Notes: generated from the sequence alone by a model not told the origin. A DNA stretch of 19,855 nucleotides from Oscillospiraceae bacterium (GCA_030527085.1 JAUNBN010000004.1:1-19855), one strand, 5' to 3'. Shown: positions 1 to 8,232, counted from the stretch's first letter. Numbers and translations: made by a program.

Positions 1-883
1 CAAGTATTGTGTCAGTAATGCCGCCAATGTAGGCGAAGAGGACGATGACGTTATCGAAGGAGAGCTGGACGGGCCGGCTCTCGTCGCCCGCGTCTATGTG
101 CGACTGATTGTCCTGATATTTGTAGTACCTCTGGGTCACGGGGTTGTATTTGAAGGTGCCGTCGTAGTAGCCCGAGGAGAAATCGAAGGTGAAGCGCACG
201 GCCGTGCCGCCCTCCGGGAGGTATGTAGTACCGTCGGTGAAGTTGAAGGCGGGCTGCATCTCGCCCTCGAGCTCGGCGGCTATGCCCTGCTCATCTATTC
301 CCGCGAGCAGCAGCTCCTCGTTCGTGAATTTGCAGTGCTCCGAGGCGTAGGTCTCGAGCCTCACCTCGTCCACGAAGAGGAAGCTCTCGGTGTAGTAGCC
401 GTTGAGGGTCTTTATCCCGCGGTTCCAGATGAACTCGTTGCCGTAGTTTGAGGTGCCTATATGGACGATTATCGGCTGCCACTGGTACATGGCCTCCACG
501 AACTGGTGGCGCAGCGAGCGTATCGAGCCTATGTCGCCAACATCCGAAACGTCCGAAAAAATGCTCATCAGGCGGGTTATGCCGCCCTCGGTCTCTATCT
601 CTATAATAATATCGGCGTAAGAGGTGCCTTTCTGGGGCCAGCCGTCGTAGTTGTTGTTAATCGAAATGGCGTAGGGCCGCATTCCGACCCGCTCGTCCGG
701 CAGGTCGTATTCGCCGGTGAGGTAGTTGTAGTTGAGCATCACGGGCTCCGGCGTGGGCTCGGGGGTGGCAGTGGGCTCGGCCTCGCTCTCCTCGGGCGTG
801 TCGAGATAGCCCGGCCCGGGCAGGCAGCCCGCGAACAGCAGGCAGAGCGCCAGAGCCAAAGCGGCCTTGCTTTTCTTCTTCAA
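1..883 (-). CDS. DUF3048 (YerB-like) lipoprotein, C-terminus cut off by window edge
   Basis: Probable extracytoplasmic lipoprotein of the DUF3048/YerB family; the molecular function of the family is poorly known. The frame runs from a TTG at 883 off the left edge, giving 294 codons without a stop. The start is chosen because a GGGGG ribosome site lies just upstream and the N-terminus is a lipoprotein signal: Lys-rich residues 2-6, a hydrophobic stretch at 7-18 and a lipobox ending FAGC with Cys20. A Thr/Pro/Glu-rich linker (about 30-48) leads to the DUF3048 domain, with RPYAISINN (69-77), EGGITR (99-104) and IGSIRSLR (118-125), all typical of the family. It is on the same strand as the HAD gene, about 270 bp downstream of it, with a palindromic repeat between them. 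Family assignment is from motif recognition; the missing C-terminal part should hold the DUF3048_C domain. Confidence 0.85.
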   Translation of the reverse strand, partial: MKKKSKAALALALCLLFAGCLPGPGYLDTPEESEAEPTATPEPTPEPVMLNYNYLTGEYDLPDERVGMRPYAISINNNYDGWPQKGTSYADIIIEIETEGGITRLMSIFSDVSDVGDIGSIRSLRHQFVEAMYQWQPIIVHIGTSNYGNEFIWNRGIKTLNGYYTESFLFVDEVRLETYASEHCKFTNEELLLAGIDEQGIAAELEGEMQPAFNFTDGTTYLPEGGTAVRFTFDFSSGYYDGTFKYNPVTQRYYKYQDNQSHIDAGDESRPVQLSFDNVIVLFAYIGGITDTIL

Positions 884-1035
884 ATAAGACTACCCCCTTA
901 TGCCTCGCGCGCAGAAAATCCTTTAAAACGCGCGAGAACGCCCCGCCCGCGCATATCAGGAGCGGGCGGCGCCGATTTATTTTGTAATGGTAACAGCAAA
1001 AAGGCTCCCCTGTCAACATGAAAAAGCGCGGCGGT

Positions 1036-1120
1036 GTGTCCCATCGCGTTGGTTTTTCGCTGTCTTTCCCCCGCCTGCGGCAGGGGGAATACAGCCTTAA
1101 TAGCCGCTTTTGGAGCACTC
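1036..1120 (-). repeat. Palindromic repeat copy 1 with conserved tail and flanking module
   Basis: The palindrome spans 1059-1095: 17-base arms around a TGC loop, 14 of 17 positions pairing by Watson-Crick rules and one more as G-U, with core CCCCGCC/GGCAGGGG. On the minus strand it is followed by a tail (1058-1036) beginning GAAAAACCAACGC. This tail matches the tail of copy 4 (12102-12125) at about 18 of 23 aligned positions. An 18-base module at 1103-1120 (GCCGCTTTTGGAGCACTC) recurs at 12011-12028 with one difference. It lies between two minus-strand genes and may also act as a terminator or 3' end stabiliser. Confidence 0.7.
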
Positions 1121-1152
1121 CCAAGCGTGGGGCGCCGCTTATACCGCCCTCC

Positions 1153-1809
1153 TCAGCTGAAGAGCAGCTCTCTTAAATCCCCGGCGCCTTCAAGGTATAG
1201 CTCGCAGCTCTCGCGCATCGCGCGCTCGAGCGGCGCGGGGTGCGACCAGCCCGCGCAGGCGAAGTCCACCGAGCACGCTTGCGCCATCTCAAGGCCGGGC
1301 AGCATATCGTCTACTATCACCGCGTCCTCACGCGCAAGACCGAAGCGGCGCAGCGCCTCCAGCACCGGCCAGGGCTCAGGTTTGCGGCGCCCCTCGCCCT
1401 CCTCCCAGCCGAAGACGAGGTCGGGGAGCGCCGAGGGGCAGCCCGCGGCGTAGTCGCGCCTAATGTTGGCGGCGCTGGAGTGCGAAACGACGCAGACGAG
1501 GCCGCCCGCTTTTTTAAAGGCGGCGAGCACCTCGGGCACGCCCTCGTGAAAGGCCGGCACGCGGCTGCCTGAATACTTTTTCCACATCTCGTATTCAAAA
1601 TCCATCTCGCGCTCGTCAAAGCCCAGCTCCTCGGTGCAGTAGCGGTGGAAGCCCTTGTCGCAGCAGCGCCGCAAAAACTCCTCGAGGCTGAGGCGCAAGC
1701 CCGGCCTTAAAACCGAGAGCGTTTCGAGGAAGGAGGGGTAGTTTATCTCCGGCGTGCTCTTAACCGCGGTGTCGTCGTGGTCGAAGATAAGCAGGCGGTA
1801 TTTAAGCAT
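1153..1809 (-). CDS. HAD-superfamily hydrolase (probable phosphatase)
   Basis: A 218-residue haloacid dehalogenase-fold hydrolase, probably a cytosolic phosphatase acting on a small phosphorylated metabolite; the substrate cannot be read from the sequence. HAD motif I is FDHDDT (nucleophile Asp10, acid/base Asp12), with Asp13 where many members have Gly. Motif II is the Ser in VVSHSS (Ser109), motif III is Lys143 in RRKPEPW, and motif IV is VIVDDMLPG (Asp167/Asp168). Residues 18-90 form a helical cap of the C1 type. Length is normal for PGMB-like HADs. The ATG at 1809 follows a GGGGAGGAAA ribosome site and a TATAAT box. The gene reads away from the glycosyltransferase operon and toward the DUF3048 gene. 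Confidence 0.88.
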   Translation of the reverse strand: MLKYRLLIFDHDDTAVKSTPEINYPSFLETLSVLRPGLRLSLEEFLRRCCDKGFHRYCTEELGFDEREMDFEYEMWKKYSGSRVPAFHEGVPEVLAAFKKAGGLVCVVSHSSAANIRRDYAAGCPSALPDLVFGWEEGEGRRKPEPWPVLEALRRFGLAREDAVIVDDMLPGLEMAQACSVDFACAGWSHPAPLERAMRESCELYLEGAGDLRELLFS

Positions 1810-1844
1810 TCGCGCTTTCCTCCCCTTTAATCTTTATCTTGGGT

Positions 1845-1850
1845 ATTATA
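1845..1850 (-). promoter_or_regulatory. -10 box of the HAD gene
   Basis: A perfect TATAAT on the minus strand lies about 36 bases before the HAD start codon, between it and the palindrome at 1901-1941. No convincing -35 hexamer is visible at the usual distance, so the promoter call rests on the -10 box and its position. Confidence 0.5.
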
Positions 1851-1900
1851 CCATATGTGCGCTAATACTGCGTCCCCCGCCGGGGCAATGCCATTATAAT

Positions 1901-1941
1901 CAGGGTGTTCCTCCCCGCCTTCGGCGGGGAGGAACACCCTG
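1901..1941. repeat. Palindromic repeat copy 2 (perfect 19-bp arms)
   Basis: Two 19-base arms are perfectly complementary around a TTC loop. The inner core is the shared CCCCGCC/GGCGGGG. The outer part (CAGGGTGTTCCT and its complement) is unlike any other copy in the window. It sits between the divergent HAD and glycosyltransferase promoters, so it is not a terminator of either gene. A short AAAA...ACGC...AGT.G.AC stretch just after it (1942-1962) loosely resembles the tail of copies 1 and 4. A smaller CCCCG/CGGGG hairpin lies nearby at 1874-1885. Confidence 0.85.
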
Positions 1942-2077
1942 AAAAGTACGCACAGTCGAACTGGAAACCGGCATTGTCCGCAGGGGGGTGCAATATCGTT
2001 AAGCTCGGGCTGCCACCGCCGAGGGCAGGCATACAGCAATGAATCCGTGCCGCGCTCCCGCTTGGGTGCCTTTTAAG

Positions 2078-2106
2078 TTGCCAGCGGCCCGGCTCTTTGA
2101 TATAAT
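2078..2106 (+). promoter_or_regulatory. Sigma-A-type promoter of the glycosyltransferase operon
   Basis: TTGCCA (2078-2083) and a perfect TATAAT (2101-2106) are separated by exactly 17 bases. Transcription would start near 2113, about 40 bases before the first ATG of the operon. Confidence 0.75.
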
Positions 2107-2153
2107 ATTCAATCAGCACGCGGGAGGAGCGGCTTTGAGGCCGCGGGGCGAAA

Positions 2154-3380
2154 ATGGATATATTTTTGAGCGTCATCGTGCCCGTTTACAATGTCGAGGA
2201 GTACCTGGAGCGCTGTATTATGAGCGTGCTCTCCCAGACGGGCGGCGAGACCGAGCTGATTCTGGTGGACGACGGCTCAGAGGACGGCGGCGGAGCGCTC
2301 TGCGATGAGTTTGCCGCAAGGGCCGAGAGGGTCATAGTCATTCACAGGCCGAACGGCGGACTGGCCGAGGCGCGCAACACCGGCATGGACGCCGCGCACG
2401 GCAAATATCTGCTCTTTCTTGACGGCGACGACTTTTTAAGCGGCGGCGGCGCGCTGACGCGGCTTATTGAGCTGCTGCGCTCAAAATCGCCCGATGCGGC
2501 CTTTTTCAACTACGCGCGCTTCGGAGCGGACGGGATAAGGGGCAAGGCTCTGCTTCGCTTCCCATCTGTTTTTTTCGATGCATCTGTCTCCCGCCCGAGC
2601 TTCAAATTCCGCGACGCGAACCTGATAAACTACGATATGGCGCGGCCCTCCTTCGCCGTAAGCGCCGAGGACGAGCTCTTTTTAGCCGAGGCGCCCCTTT
2701 ACGAGGGCGAGGAAGGTCAGCCGTCTTTCAGCGTTGAGCGCGCGCTGCTGCTTCCCGCCGCCGAGGGCTTGAGCGCTCTGGTGGACTGCGGCGCCTACCT
2801 CTCCTCCGCCTGTTTTCGGGCGGTAAAAAGGAGCCTTGTTGAGGGCGAGCTGCCCCTGCGCTTTCAAAAGGGCGCGCTCTCCGAGGATATAGAGTTCTCC
2901 GCCGAGCTCATGAAGCGGCTCGAAACGATGGCAGTTTTCTCCGAGACGCTCTACTGCTACCGCGTGCGCGAGGGCTCCATAACGAGGACGGTTTCCGAGG
3001 AGCACGCGCGCTGCCTTTTGGAAATAATGGAGCGCATGGCCTCGGACGGCGAGCTCAGGCACAACCTCTCGGGCCCCTATCTCGGCTACGCGGCCTTTCA
3101 GTTCTCGACGCTGCTCATAAACCTGCACCTCGGCTTTAAAGATACCTGCGCGAAGCTGGACAAAGGGCGCGAGAGCTTGAATAAGAGCGAATACTTCGAG
3201 CTGCGCTCCGCGGCCAACGCGCGCTTTGAAGCGCTCTGCCGGAGGGCGAAAAGCATAAGCTGGCTGCTCGACTACGCAAGAGATTCGAGGGCGAGGCTCG
3301 TGCGCTTTTCCTATAAGCTGCTGGGCTTTGAATTGACAAGCCGCCTGCTCCTAACATATTTCAGGCTCTTTTGCCGCTGA
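2154..3380 (+). CDS. Glycosyltransferase family 2
   Basis: A 408-residue GT-A fold inverting glycosyltransferase, predicted to transfer a sugar from a nucleotide-sugar to a surface glycan or lipid carrier at the inner membrane face. The N-terminus LSVIVPVYN begins the nucleotide-binding fold. VDDGS supplies Asp39/Asp40, and LDGDD (90-93) is the DXD-type metal-binding site. NGGLAEARNTG lies between them, as in most GT2 enzymes of cell-surface loci. No membrane segment is seen; the last 300 residues are acceptor-side sequence not recognised in detail. First gene of a three-gene operon behind a clear promoter. A GGGAGGAG site at 2122-2129 is too far from the ATG, so the weaker GGGGCG at 2145-2150 is the likely ribosome site. 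The nearby TTG at 2135 is out of frame. Donor and acceptor are unknown. Confidence 0.9.
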   Translation: MDIFLSVIVPVYNVEEYLERCIMSVLSQTGGETELILVDDGSEDGGGALCDEFAARAERVIVIHRPNGGLAEARNTGMDAAHGKYLLFLDGDDFLSGGGALTRLIELLRSKSPDAAFFNYARFGADGIRGKALLRFPSVFFDASVSRPSFKFRDANLINYDMARPSFAVSAEDELFLAEAPLYEGEEGQPSFSVERALLLPAAEGLSALVDCGAYLSSACFRAVKRSLVEGELPLRFQKGALSEDIEFSAELMKRLETMAVFSETLYCYRVREGSITRTVSEEHARCLLEIMERMASDGELRHNLSGPYLGYAAFQFSTLLINLHLGFKDTCAKLDKGRESLNKSEYFELRSAANARFEALCRRAKSISWLLDYARDSRARLVRFSYKLLGFELTSRLLLTYFRLFCR

Positions 3381-3402
3381 GCCTTTTGCGAGGTGGGTAA
3401 CG

Positions 3403-4416
3403 CTGCCGTTTTTCAGCATAATAGTGCCCGTATATAACATCGAGCGCCGGCTTGCGAGAAGCGCGGCGAGCGTTTTTGCGCAAAGCTTTGAGGACTGGGA
3501 GCTCATTTTTGTGGACGACGGCAGCACCGACTCCTCAGGTCCCCTCTGCGACGAGCTGGCTGCCTCTGACGCGAGGGTGAGCGCGCTGCACAAGGAAAAC
3601 GGCGGCCTCTCCGACGCGCGCAACGCGGGGATAAGAGCGGCGCGCGGGGACTACCTGCTCTTTCTCGACGGCGACGACGAGCTCCTGCCCGGCGCGCTCG
3701 CCAGAGCCGCGGCGAGGCTGGAAAAGGGCCCCGAGCTTTTGACAGGCAGGCTGCGCGCCGTAAATGAAGCCGATGGCACGCTGCTCTACGGGGCCGACTT
3801 CCACCCGAATGAAGCTGTTTTAAATTCCGGCGACCGCGAGGCGGCGCTTTCGGAGCTCAAGCGCGCGAGAATGTCGCCGAGCGCCTGCCGCTGGGCTGTG
3901 CGGCGCGGCTTCCTGTTTGAAAGCTCCCTCTTTTTCGAAAAGGGCCTGCTCAACGAGGACGCGCTCTGGACCCCGCGCCTGCTCGCGGCGGCGAGTTCTC
4001 TTGCCTACGAGCCCGAGCCCTTTTATCTCTACTATATCCGCGAGAACTCCATAATGACCTCCCGCAGCTTTAAGCGCGCTCAAGACGCGCTTTGTATCGC
4101 CGAAAGGAACCTCTCGCTCTCGCGCTCCCTGACGGGCGCGGCGCGCGAGCTTTGCCTTTCGCTAACTAGCCTTATGCTTTGCAGTTCGCTTGCGGACTGG
4201 GGCGGCTTCGGGGAGGGCGAACGCGCAATAATAAAAGCCTGGTATAATAAAAACCGCGCCGCGGTGCTGGAGATACTGAGCGCCCAAAGAACCTTCGCCC
4301 TCGCGGCGCGGCTTTGCGGGCTGCCGGACGGCCTGCTCGCCTTGAACAGAGCCATAGGGTTCAAAAACTGGCTCTTCAGGCCGCGCGCCGCAGCTAATAA
4401 AAGATTTGAGGGGTAA
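3403..4416 (+). CDS. Glycosyltransferase family 2, probable CTG start
   Basis: A second GT2 enzyme, 337 residues if begun at CTG 3403, and a paralogue of the gene before it. The first in-frame ATG/GTG/TTG is the GTG at 3424, which would remove the first beta strand of the fold. The upstream reading gives a typical GT2 N-terminus, MPFFSIIVPVYN, and CTG 3403 sits five bases after AGGTGGG (3391-3397). With this start VDDGS falls at Asp38 and LDGDD at Asp89, almost the same as in the first paralogue (39 and 90). NGGLSDARNAG lies between. It follows the first gene by 22 bases and precedes the GT4 gene by 6. Its role is transfer of one sugar in the same glycan, with donor unknown. If CTG is not used, the start is 3424. 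Confidence 0.85.
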   Translation: MPFFSIIVPVYNIERRLARSAASVFAQSFEDWELIFVDDGSTDSSGPLCDELAASDARVSALHKENGGLSDARNAGIRAARGDYLLFLDGDDELLPGALARAAARLEKGPELLTGRLRAVNEADGTLLYGADFHPNEAVLNSGDREAALSELKRARMSPSACRWAVRRGFLFESSLFFEKGLLNEDALWTPRLLAAASSLAYEPEPFYLYYIRENSIMTSRSFKRAQDALCIAERNLSLSRSLTGAARELCLSLTSLMLCSSLADWGGFGEGERAIIKAWYNKNRAAVLEILSAQRTFALAARLCGLPDGLLALNRAIGFKNWLFRPRAAANKRFEG

Positions 4417-4422
4417 TATTTT

Positions 4423-5748
4423 TTGAAAAAGCTCCTGATGTTAAGCCGCTACTTCGCGCCGCAAAACGAGATAGGCGCGGTAAGGCCCACAAAGCTCGCA
4501 AAATACCTCCAGCTTGAAAACGGCTTCAGCGTGAGCGTCCTCACCTGCGAGGATGATTTTGCGCTGCGCGACTCCCTTTTGGAGGCGGACGCGCGAGTGT
4601 TGAGCGAGGTGATACAAGTCAGCGACGGCCCTCTCACCAGGGCGCTCAAGCGCTTTTTTCAAGAGCGCAGCGCCAAGAAGGCGGCGAAAGTGCCGGCGGG
4701 AGGCGGCGCGGCAGTGACGCTTGTAAAGGAAAGCCCCTCGCTCGCCGAGCGTCTGATGGCGAACCTCAACTTTATTCAGGAATGGCTGCGCAACCGCGAG
4801 TACTCGAGGCGGCTTTACAAAGAGATTAAACCGCGCCTCGGCGAGTTTGACGCGCTTTGGTCCACCTACTCCCCCATAGGCTGCCATCTCGCCGCGCTCT
4901 GCTGCAAGCGAGCGCGCCGTGAGCTCTTCTGGATTGCCGACTACCGCGACCAGCCCTACCGAAAAAAGCCCGGCCTTCTATCAGAAAAAATACAAAGCGC
5001 GGCCAATTCGAGAGCCGTGCTCAAAAACGCCGACCTTATCACCTGCGCCTCGCCGGGTATCCCTGCGGATATGGGCTGGAGCGGCGACAAGATACAGATT
5101 ATGACCAACGGCTTCGATGCCGACGACTTTCCCAAGGGGACAAGAGAGCCCCTTGAAAAGCTGACTATAACTTATACCGGCGGCTTTTATGTCGAGTGGC
5201 AGGACCCCGGCGAGCTGCTCAGAGCCCTGCGGGAGCTTGCCGACGAGGGCGAAGTATCGCTCGAAAAAGTCGAAATTTGCTACGCGGGGAAGGAGGGAGC
5301 GGTACTCGCAAAACGCGCCGCCGACTACGGCCTCAAAGGCATAGTCCGCGATTTGGGGCCGCTTGACCGCGCCGAATCCACGGCGCTGCAGGCGCGCTCC
5401 GCCCTGCTGTTTTTGGTCGCGGTAAACATGAAAAGCGAGCGCAGCGGAATGCTAACGGGCAAGTTCCTCGAATACATGGGCGCGGGGCGGCCGATAGTCG
5501 CCTGTATAAAGGGCGAGCTCGAAAACAGCATAGTAAAGCGGTATATCGATGAGGGCGCGCTGGGCTTCTGCTGTGAGGAAGCCGCGGGCGATGCCTCTTT
5601 CACAGGGCTCAAGCGCTGGCTTAAAGCCCAATACGAGAGCGTTCTCAAAACCGGCGAGCCTGTATTTGAGCCCGACAGAGACTTTGTTGAGAGCTTTAAC
5701 TACAAGAGCCTCGCCAAAAGGCTGGCTGCCTATTTTGAGAAAACTTAA
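4423..5748 (+). CDS. Glycosyltransferase family 4 (GT-B fold)
   Basis: A 441-residue retaining GT-B glycosyltransferase. The N-terminal domain starts KKLLMLSRYFAPQNEIGAVR, typical of GT4 enzymes of polysaccharide loci. The C-terminal domain has the nucleotide-sugar part: YTGGFY near 251-256 and GKFLEYMGAGRPIVA around Glu350, the usual E-containing donor motif. The TTG start at 4423 lies nine bases after GAGGGG, only six bases from the previous stop, so the gene is in one operon with the two GT2 genes. The N-terminal half is longer than in compact GT4 enzymes, with a basic insert around residues 75-105. Donor sugar and acceptor are unknown. The operon lacks flippase, polymerase or transport genes in this window, so it may be part of a dispersed glycan pathway. 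Confidence 0.88.
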   Translation: MKKLLMLSRYFAPQNEIGAVRPTKLAKYLQLENGFSVSVLTCEDDFALRDSLLEADARVLSEVIQVSDGPLTRALKRFFQERSAKKAAKVPAGGGAAVTLVKESPSLAERLMANLNFIQEWLRNREYSRRLYKEIKPRLGEFDALWSTYSPIGCHLAALCCKRARRELFWIADYRDQPYRKKPGLLSEKIQSAANSRAVLKNADLITCASPGIPADMGWSGDKIQIMTNGFDADDFPKGTREPLEKLTITYTGGFYVEWQDPGELLRALRELADEGEVSLEKVEICYAGKEGAVLAKRAADYGLKGIVRDLGPLDRAESTALQARSALLFLVAVNMKSERSGMLTGKFLEYMGAGRPIVACIKGELENSIVKRYIDEGALGFCCEEAAGDASFTGLKRWLKAQYESVLKTGEPVFEPDRDFVESFNYKSLAKRLAAYFEKT

Positions 5749-5816
5749 AAACTCCGCCTGAACAGAAAAAGCGGCCGCGCGCGAGTACGGCGAGCAGGGA
5801 AGCGGGTCAAACGCGG

Positions 5817-5877
5817 TTCCCCGCCGAAAGCAAGGCAATTTTAAAATGCTTACCCCCGCCGAAGGCAGGGTAAGCAT
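5817..5877. repeat. Palindromic repeat copy 3 with an adjoining half copy
   Basis: The main palindrome is 5846-5877: ATGCTTACCCCCGCC, loop GAA, then a 14-base right arm that pairs with one bulge and one C-A mismatch. About 20 bases upstream, TTCCCCGCC followed by GAA (5817-5828) looks like the left half of a second, decayed copy. Both lie in the 220-bp gap between the convergent GT4 and asnA genes. No classical T-tailed terminator was found in this gap, so the repeat could serve as one for either gene. Confidence 0.65.
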
Positions 5878-5968
5878 CCTAAATAAGCCTCGCCGTTGAG
5901 CCGGGGCATATATTTTAAAGCGCGGGGCTGGGGCGCTCTTTGCGCGCAGCCGCCCTAATTTCGGCTTT

Positions 5969-6985
5969 TTAAAGCAGGAAGATGCCGTTCTGGCGGCACT
6001 CCTCGGCCTCGTCCTCGGGCCAGACCGCCGCCTGCACCTCGCCGATATGTGCCTTTTGCAGCATGACCATGCACATTCTCGACTGGCCTATGCCGCCGCC
6101 TATGGTTTGGGGCAGCTCGCCCGACAGCAGCATTTTGTGGAACATGAGGCCGCTTCTGTGCTCGCAGCCGCTCGCGGCAAGCTGGCGGCGCATCGCCGCC
6201 TCGTCCACTCTGATGCCCATGCTGGAGAGCTCAACCGCCCTTTTCAGCAGCGGGTACCAAATCAAGATATCGCCGTTGAGCGTCCAGTCGTCGTAGTCGG
6301 GCGCGCGGCCGTCGTGGACGCTGCCGTCGGAAAGCGCGCCGCCTATACCGCTCACAAAAACGGTGCCGCGCTCCTCGCAGATAAGATCCTCGCGCTCGCG
6401 GGGGCTCTTGTCAGGCCAGCGCCGCAGCAGCTCCTCGGAGCTCACAAAGGAGACCTCCTCGGAAATAAAGCTCTCGATCCGGGGGTAGCGGTACTTCACC
6501 GCGCGCTGCGTGGCGCACAGCGCCGAGACAATCTTTCTCACAGTCTCCTCGAGATAGGCCATGCTGCGCTCCTCGGGCCTGATTATCTTCTCCCAGTCCC
6601 ACTGGTCTACATAGATGGAGTGCAAATTGTCCAGCGTCTCGTCTCGCCTTATTGCGTTCATGTCCGTGTAAAGGCCCTCGCCCCTGGCGAAGCCGTAGAC
6701 TCCCAACGTGTAGCGCTTCCACTTCGCCAGCGAGTGCACCACCTGCACCTCGAAGCCCGCGTCCGGAACATCGAAGCTCACGGCGCGCTCGGTGCCGTTG
6801 AGGTCGTCGTTAAGGCCCGTCTCGGGTCTCACGAACATGGGCGCGGAGACCCTCCTCAGCCCCAGCGCCTCCGCGAGAGATGTCTGAAAGCGGTCCTTGA
6901 CGAATTTTATCGCGCTCTGCGTCTCTATAACGTCAAGCCGGTTTTCGTAGTGCTCGGGTATTATAAGCCGTCTTTCTGCAGTCAT
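5969..6985 (-). CDS. asnA: Aspartate-ammonia ligase (asparagine synthetase A)
   Basis: Makes asparagine from aspartate, ammonia and ATP (AMP-forming) in the cytosol. The 338-residue product matches the usual 330-340 of AsnA. It has the class II aminoacyl-tRNA-synthetase-like fold, with HSLAKWKR (84-91), NLHSIYVDQWDWE (120-132) and the motif-3-like GGGIGQSR (296-303, Arg303). PMFVRPETGLNDDLNGTER (49-67) is also characteristic. The frame is open further upstream, but the ATG at 6985 is chosen because a perfect AGGAGGAA lies four bases before it and MTAERRLIIPEHY is a plausible AsnA N-terminus. It is transcribed alone, divergent from the CPBP protease gene and convergent with the glycosyltransferase operon. 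Confidence 0.96.
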   Translation of the reverse strand: MTAERRLIIPEHYENRLDVIETQSAIKFVKDRFQTSLAEALGLRRVSAPMFVRPETGLNDDLNGTERAVSFDVPDAGFEVQVVHSLAKWKRYTLGVYGFARGEGLYTDMNAIRRDETLDNLHSIYVDQWDWEKIIRPEERSMAYLEETVRKIVSALCATQRAVKYRYPRIESFISEEVSFVSSEELLRRWPDKSPREREDLICEERGTVFVSGIGGALSDGSVHDGRAPDYDDWTLNGDILIWYPLLKRAVELSSMGIRVDEAAMRRQLAASGCEHRSGLMFHKMLLSGELPQTIGGGIGQSRMCMVMLQKAHIGEVQAAVWPEDEAEECRQNGIFLL

Positions 6986-7013
6986 CTTATTCCTCCTGCG
7001 CTTCAATATGCCA

Positions 7014-7042
7014 ATATTAGCACAAGCCGCTTTTTCATACAA
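7014..7042 (-). promoter_or_regulatory. Possible asnA promoter
   Basis: On the minus strand TTGTAT (7042-7037) and TAATAT (7019-7014) are separated by 17 bases, about 28 bases before the asnA start codon. Each hexamer is only a moderate match, so the call is tentative. No T-box-like leader is present between it and the gene. Confidence 0.4.
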
Positions 7043-7185
7043 TCGCTTTCGCAGGCCGGGGAGTGTCCCGCCGTGTAGTTTTTTCCAGCCGCTCCCAGCG
7101 AGCCGCAAGTATCCCGAGAGCGAGGTCTTCCGCGCGAGCGGAACGCTTCCCGCCGGCCGATTTAAAGTTTAAAGAGGTAAATATC

Positions 7186-8232
7186 ATGAACGAACGCCGC
7201 CTTGCCAAAAAGAGGCTTCTTGTTTTCCTGGCTCTCACCTTTGCGCTCACCTTTCTCTACGAGTTCCTCATAGTCATACCCATAGGAAACGACCCCGAGG
7301 CCGCGCAGCTCGGCATTGCGACGGCGCTCGTCAGCCTCGCCATGCTCATTCCCGCGCTGTGCTCTCTTTTAACGCGCCTCATAACTAACGAGGGCTTCAA
7401 AAACCTCTGGATAAAACCCAATTTCAAAGGGCGCGTAAGGTACTATCTTATCGCCTTCTTCGGCCCCTCGCTGCTTATCCTTCTCGGCGCGGCCGCCTAT
7501 TATCTCGTCTTTCCCGCCCGCTTCGATATAAATATGGGCTATCTCGTCGAGACCTACGCCTCGCTGGGGGTGGAGCTGGGCGCGGGGCAGCTTCCCGCTC
7601 TTCTGGTCTCGCAGCTCGCCGTGGGCATATTTCTGGGGCCTGTCGCCAATATAGTTTTTACTCTGGGCGAGGAGCTGGGCTGGCGCGGCTATATGGCCCC
7701 GAAGCTCCTGGAAGGCGGCCTTAAGGTCTTGCCCTCGCTGCTCATAGGCAATATAATTTGGGGACTCTGGCACGCCCCGCTAATCTGGGGGCTGGGACAC
7801 AACTACGGACAGGGCTATCCCGGCTACCCGTGGGCGGGCATAGCGATGATGTGCCTCATGTGCCTCGCGACAGGAACTATCTTCACCTGGCTGAGCTTCA
7901 AAACCCGAAGCTGCCTGCCCGCCGCGCTGGGCCACAGCGCCTTTAACGGAATGGCCGCGATAGGCACTCTCTTTGCGGCCGACGCCGCGGCCGTTGACCC
8001 CTTTGTCGGCCCCGTGCCGACAGGCATCCTCGGCTGCTCGGCTCTGATAGTTACGGCCGTCGTGCTCGCGCTGCGGCTTCACCGCGATGAAAAGCGCGGG
8101 GAGCTTATATACTCGCCGCCCGCAAAGCCCGAGCAGGACGAAAAGAGTAATCCCGCGCCGCCTCCTGCGGCTCTCGCCAATCCCGCGGGCTTTACGAGGG
8201 ACAGCTTTGAGAAGGCCGGCGGGGAGCTGTAA
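7186..8232 (+). CDS. CPBP-family (CAAX/Abi) intramembrane metalloprotease
   Basis: A 348-residue polytopic membrane protein of the CPBP/CAAX-prenyl-endopeptidase-like family. The three catalytic motifs are intact: EELGWR (Glu162, Glu163, Arg167), WHAPL with His196, and HSAFN (His250, Asn254). About seven or eight hydrophobic segments are visible from residue 10 to about 290. The tail after 300 is polar and Pro/Ala/Lys-rich, likely cytoplasmic. The ATG at 7186 is chosen because AGAGG precedes it and MNERRLAKKR gives a basic N-terminus before the first helix; an open upstream extension is Arg/Ser-rich and unlike protein. Family roles range from CAAX-like processing to bacteriocin immunity, and no bacteriocin gene is adjacent. 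Monocistronic as far as can be seen. Confidence 0.9.
   Translation: MNERRLAKKRLLVFLALTFALTFLYEFLIVIPIGNDPEAAQLGIATALVSLAMLIPALCSLLTRLITNEGFKNLWIKPNFKGRVRYYLIAFFGPSLLILLGAAAYYLVFPARFDINMGYLVETYASLGVELGAGQLPALLVSQLAVGIFLGPVANIVFTLGEELGWRGYMAPKLLEGGLKVLPSLLIGNIIWGLWHAPLIWGLGHNYGQGYPGYPWAGIAMMCLMCLATGTIFTWLSFKTRSCLPAALGHSAFNGMAAIGTLFAADAAAVDPFVGPVPTGILGCSALIVTAVVLALRLHRDEKRGELIYSPPAKPEQDEKSNPAPPPAALANPAGFTRDSFEKAGGEL

Noticed and set aside
98..1021. Plus-strand open frames at the left edge
   Set aside because: They oppose the DUF3048 lipoprotein gene, which has a signal peptide, lipobox and conserved motifs.
6047..7078. 343-codon open frame on the plus strand opposite asnA
   Set aside because: It is the complement of a clear AsnA; long antisense frames are expected in GC-rich genes, and the translation has no recognisable motif and no ribosome site.
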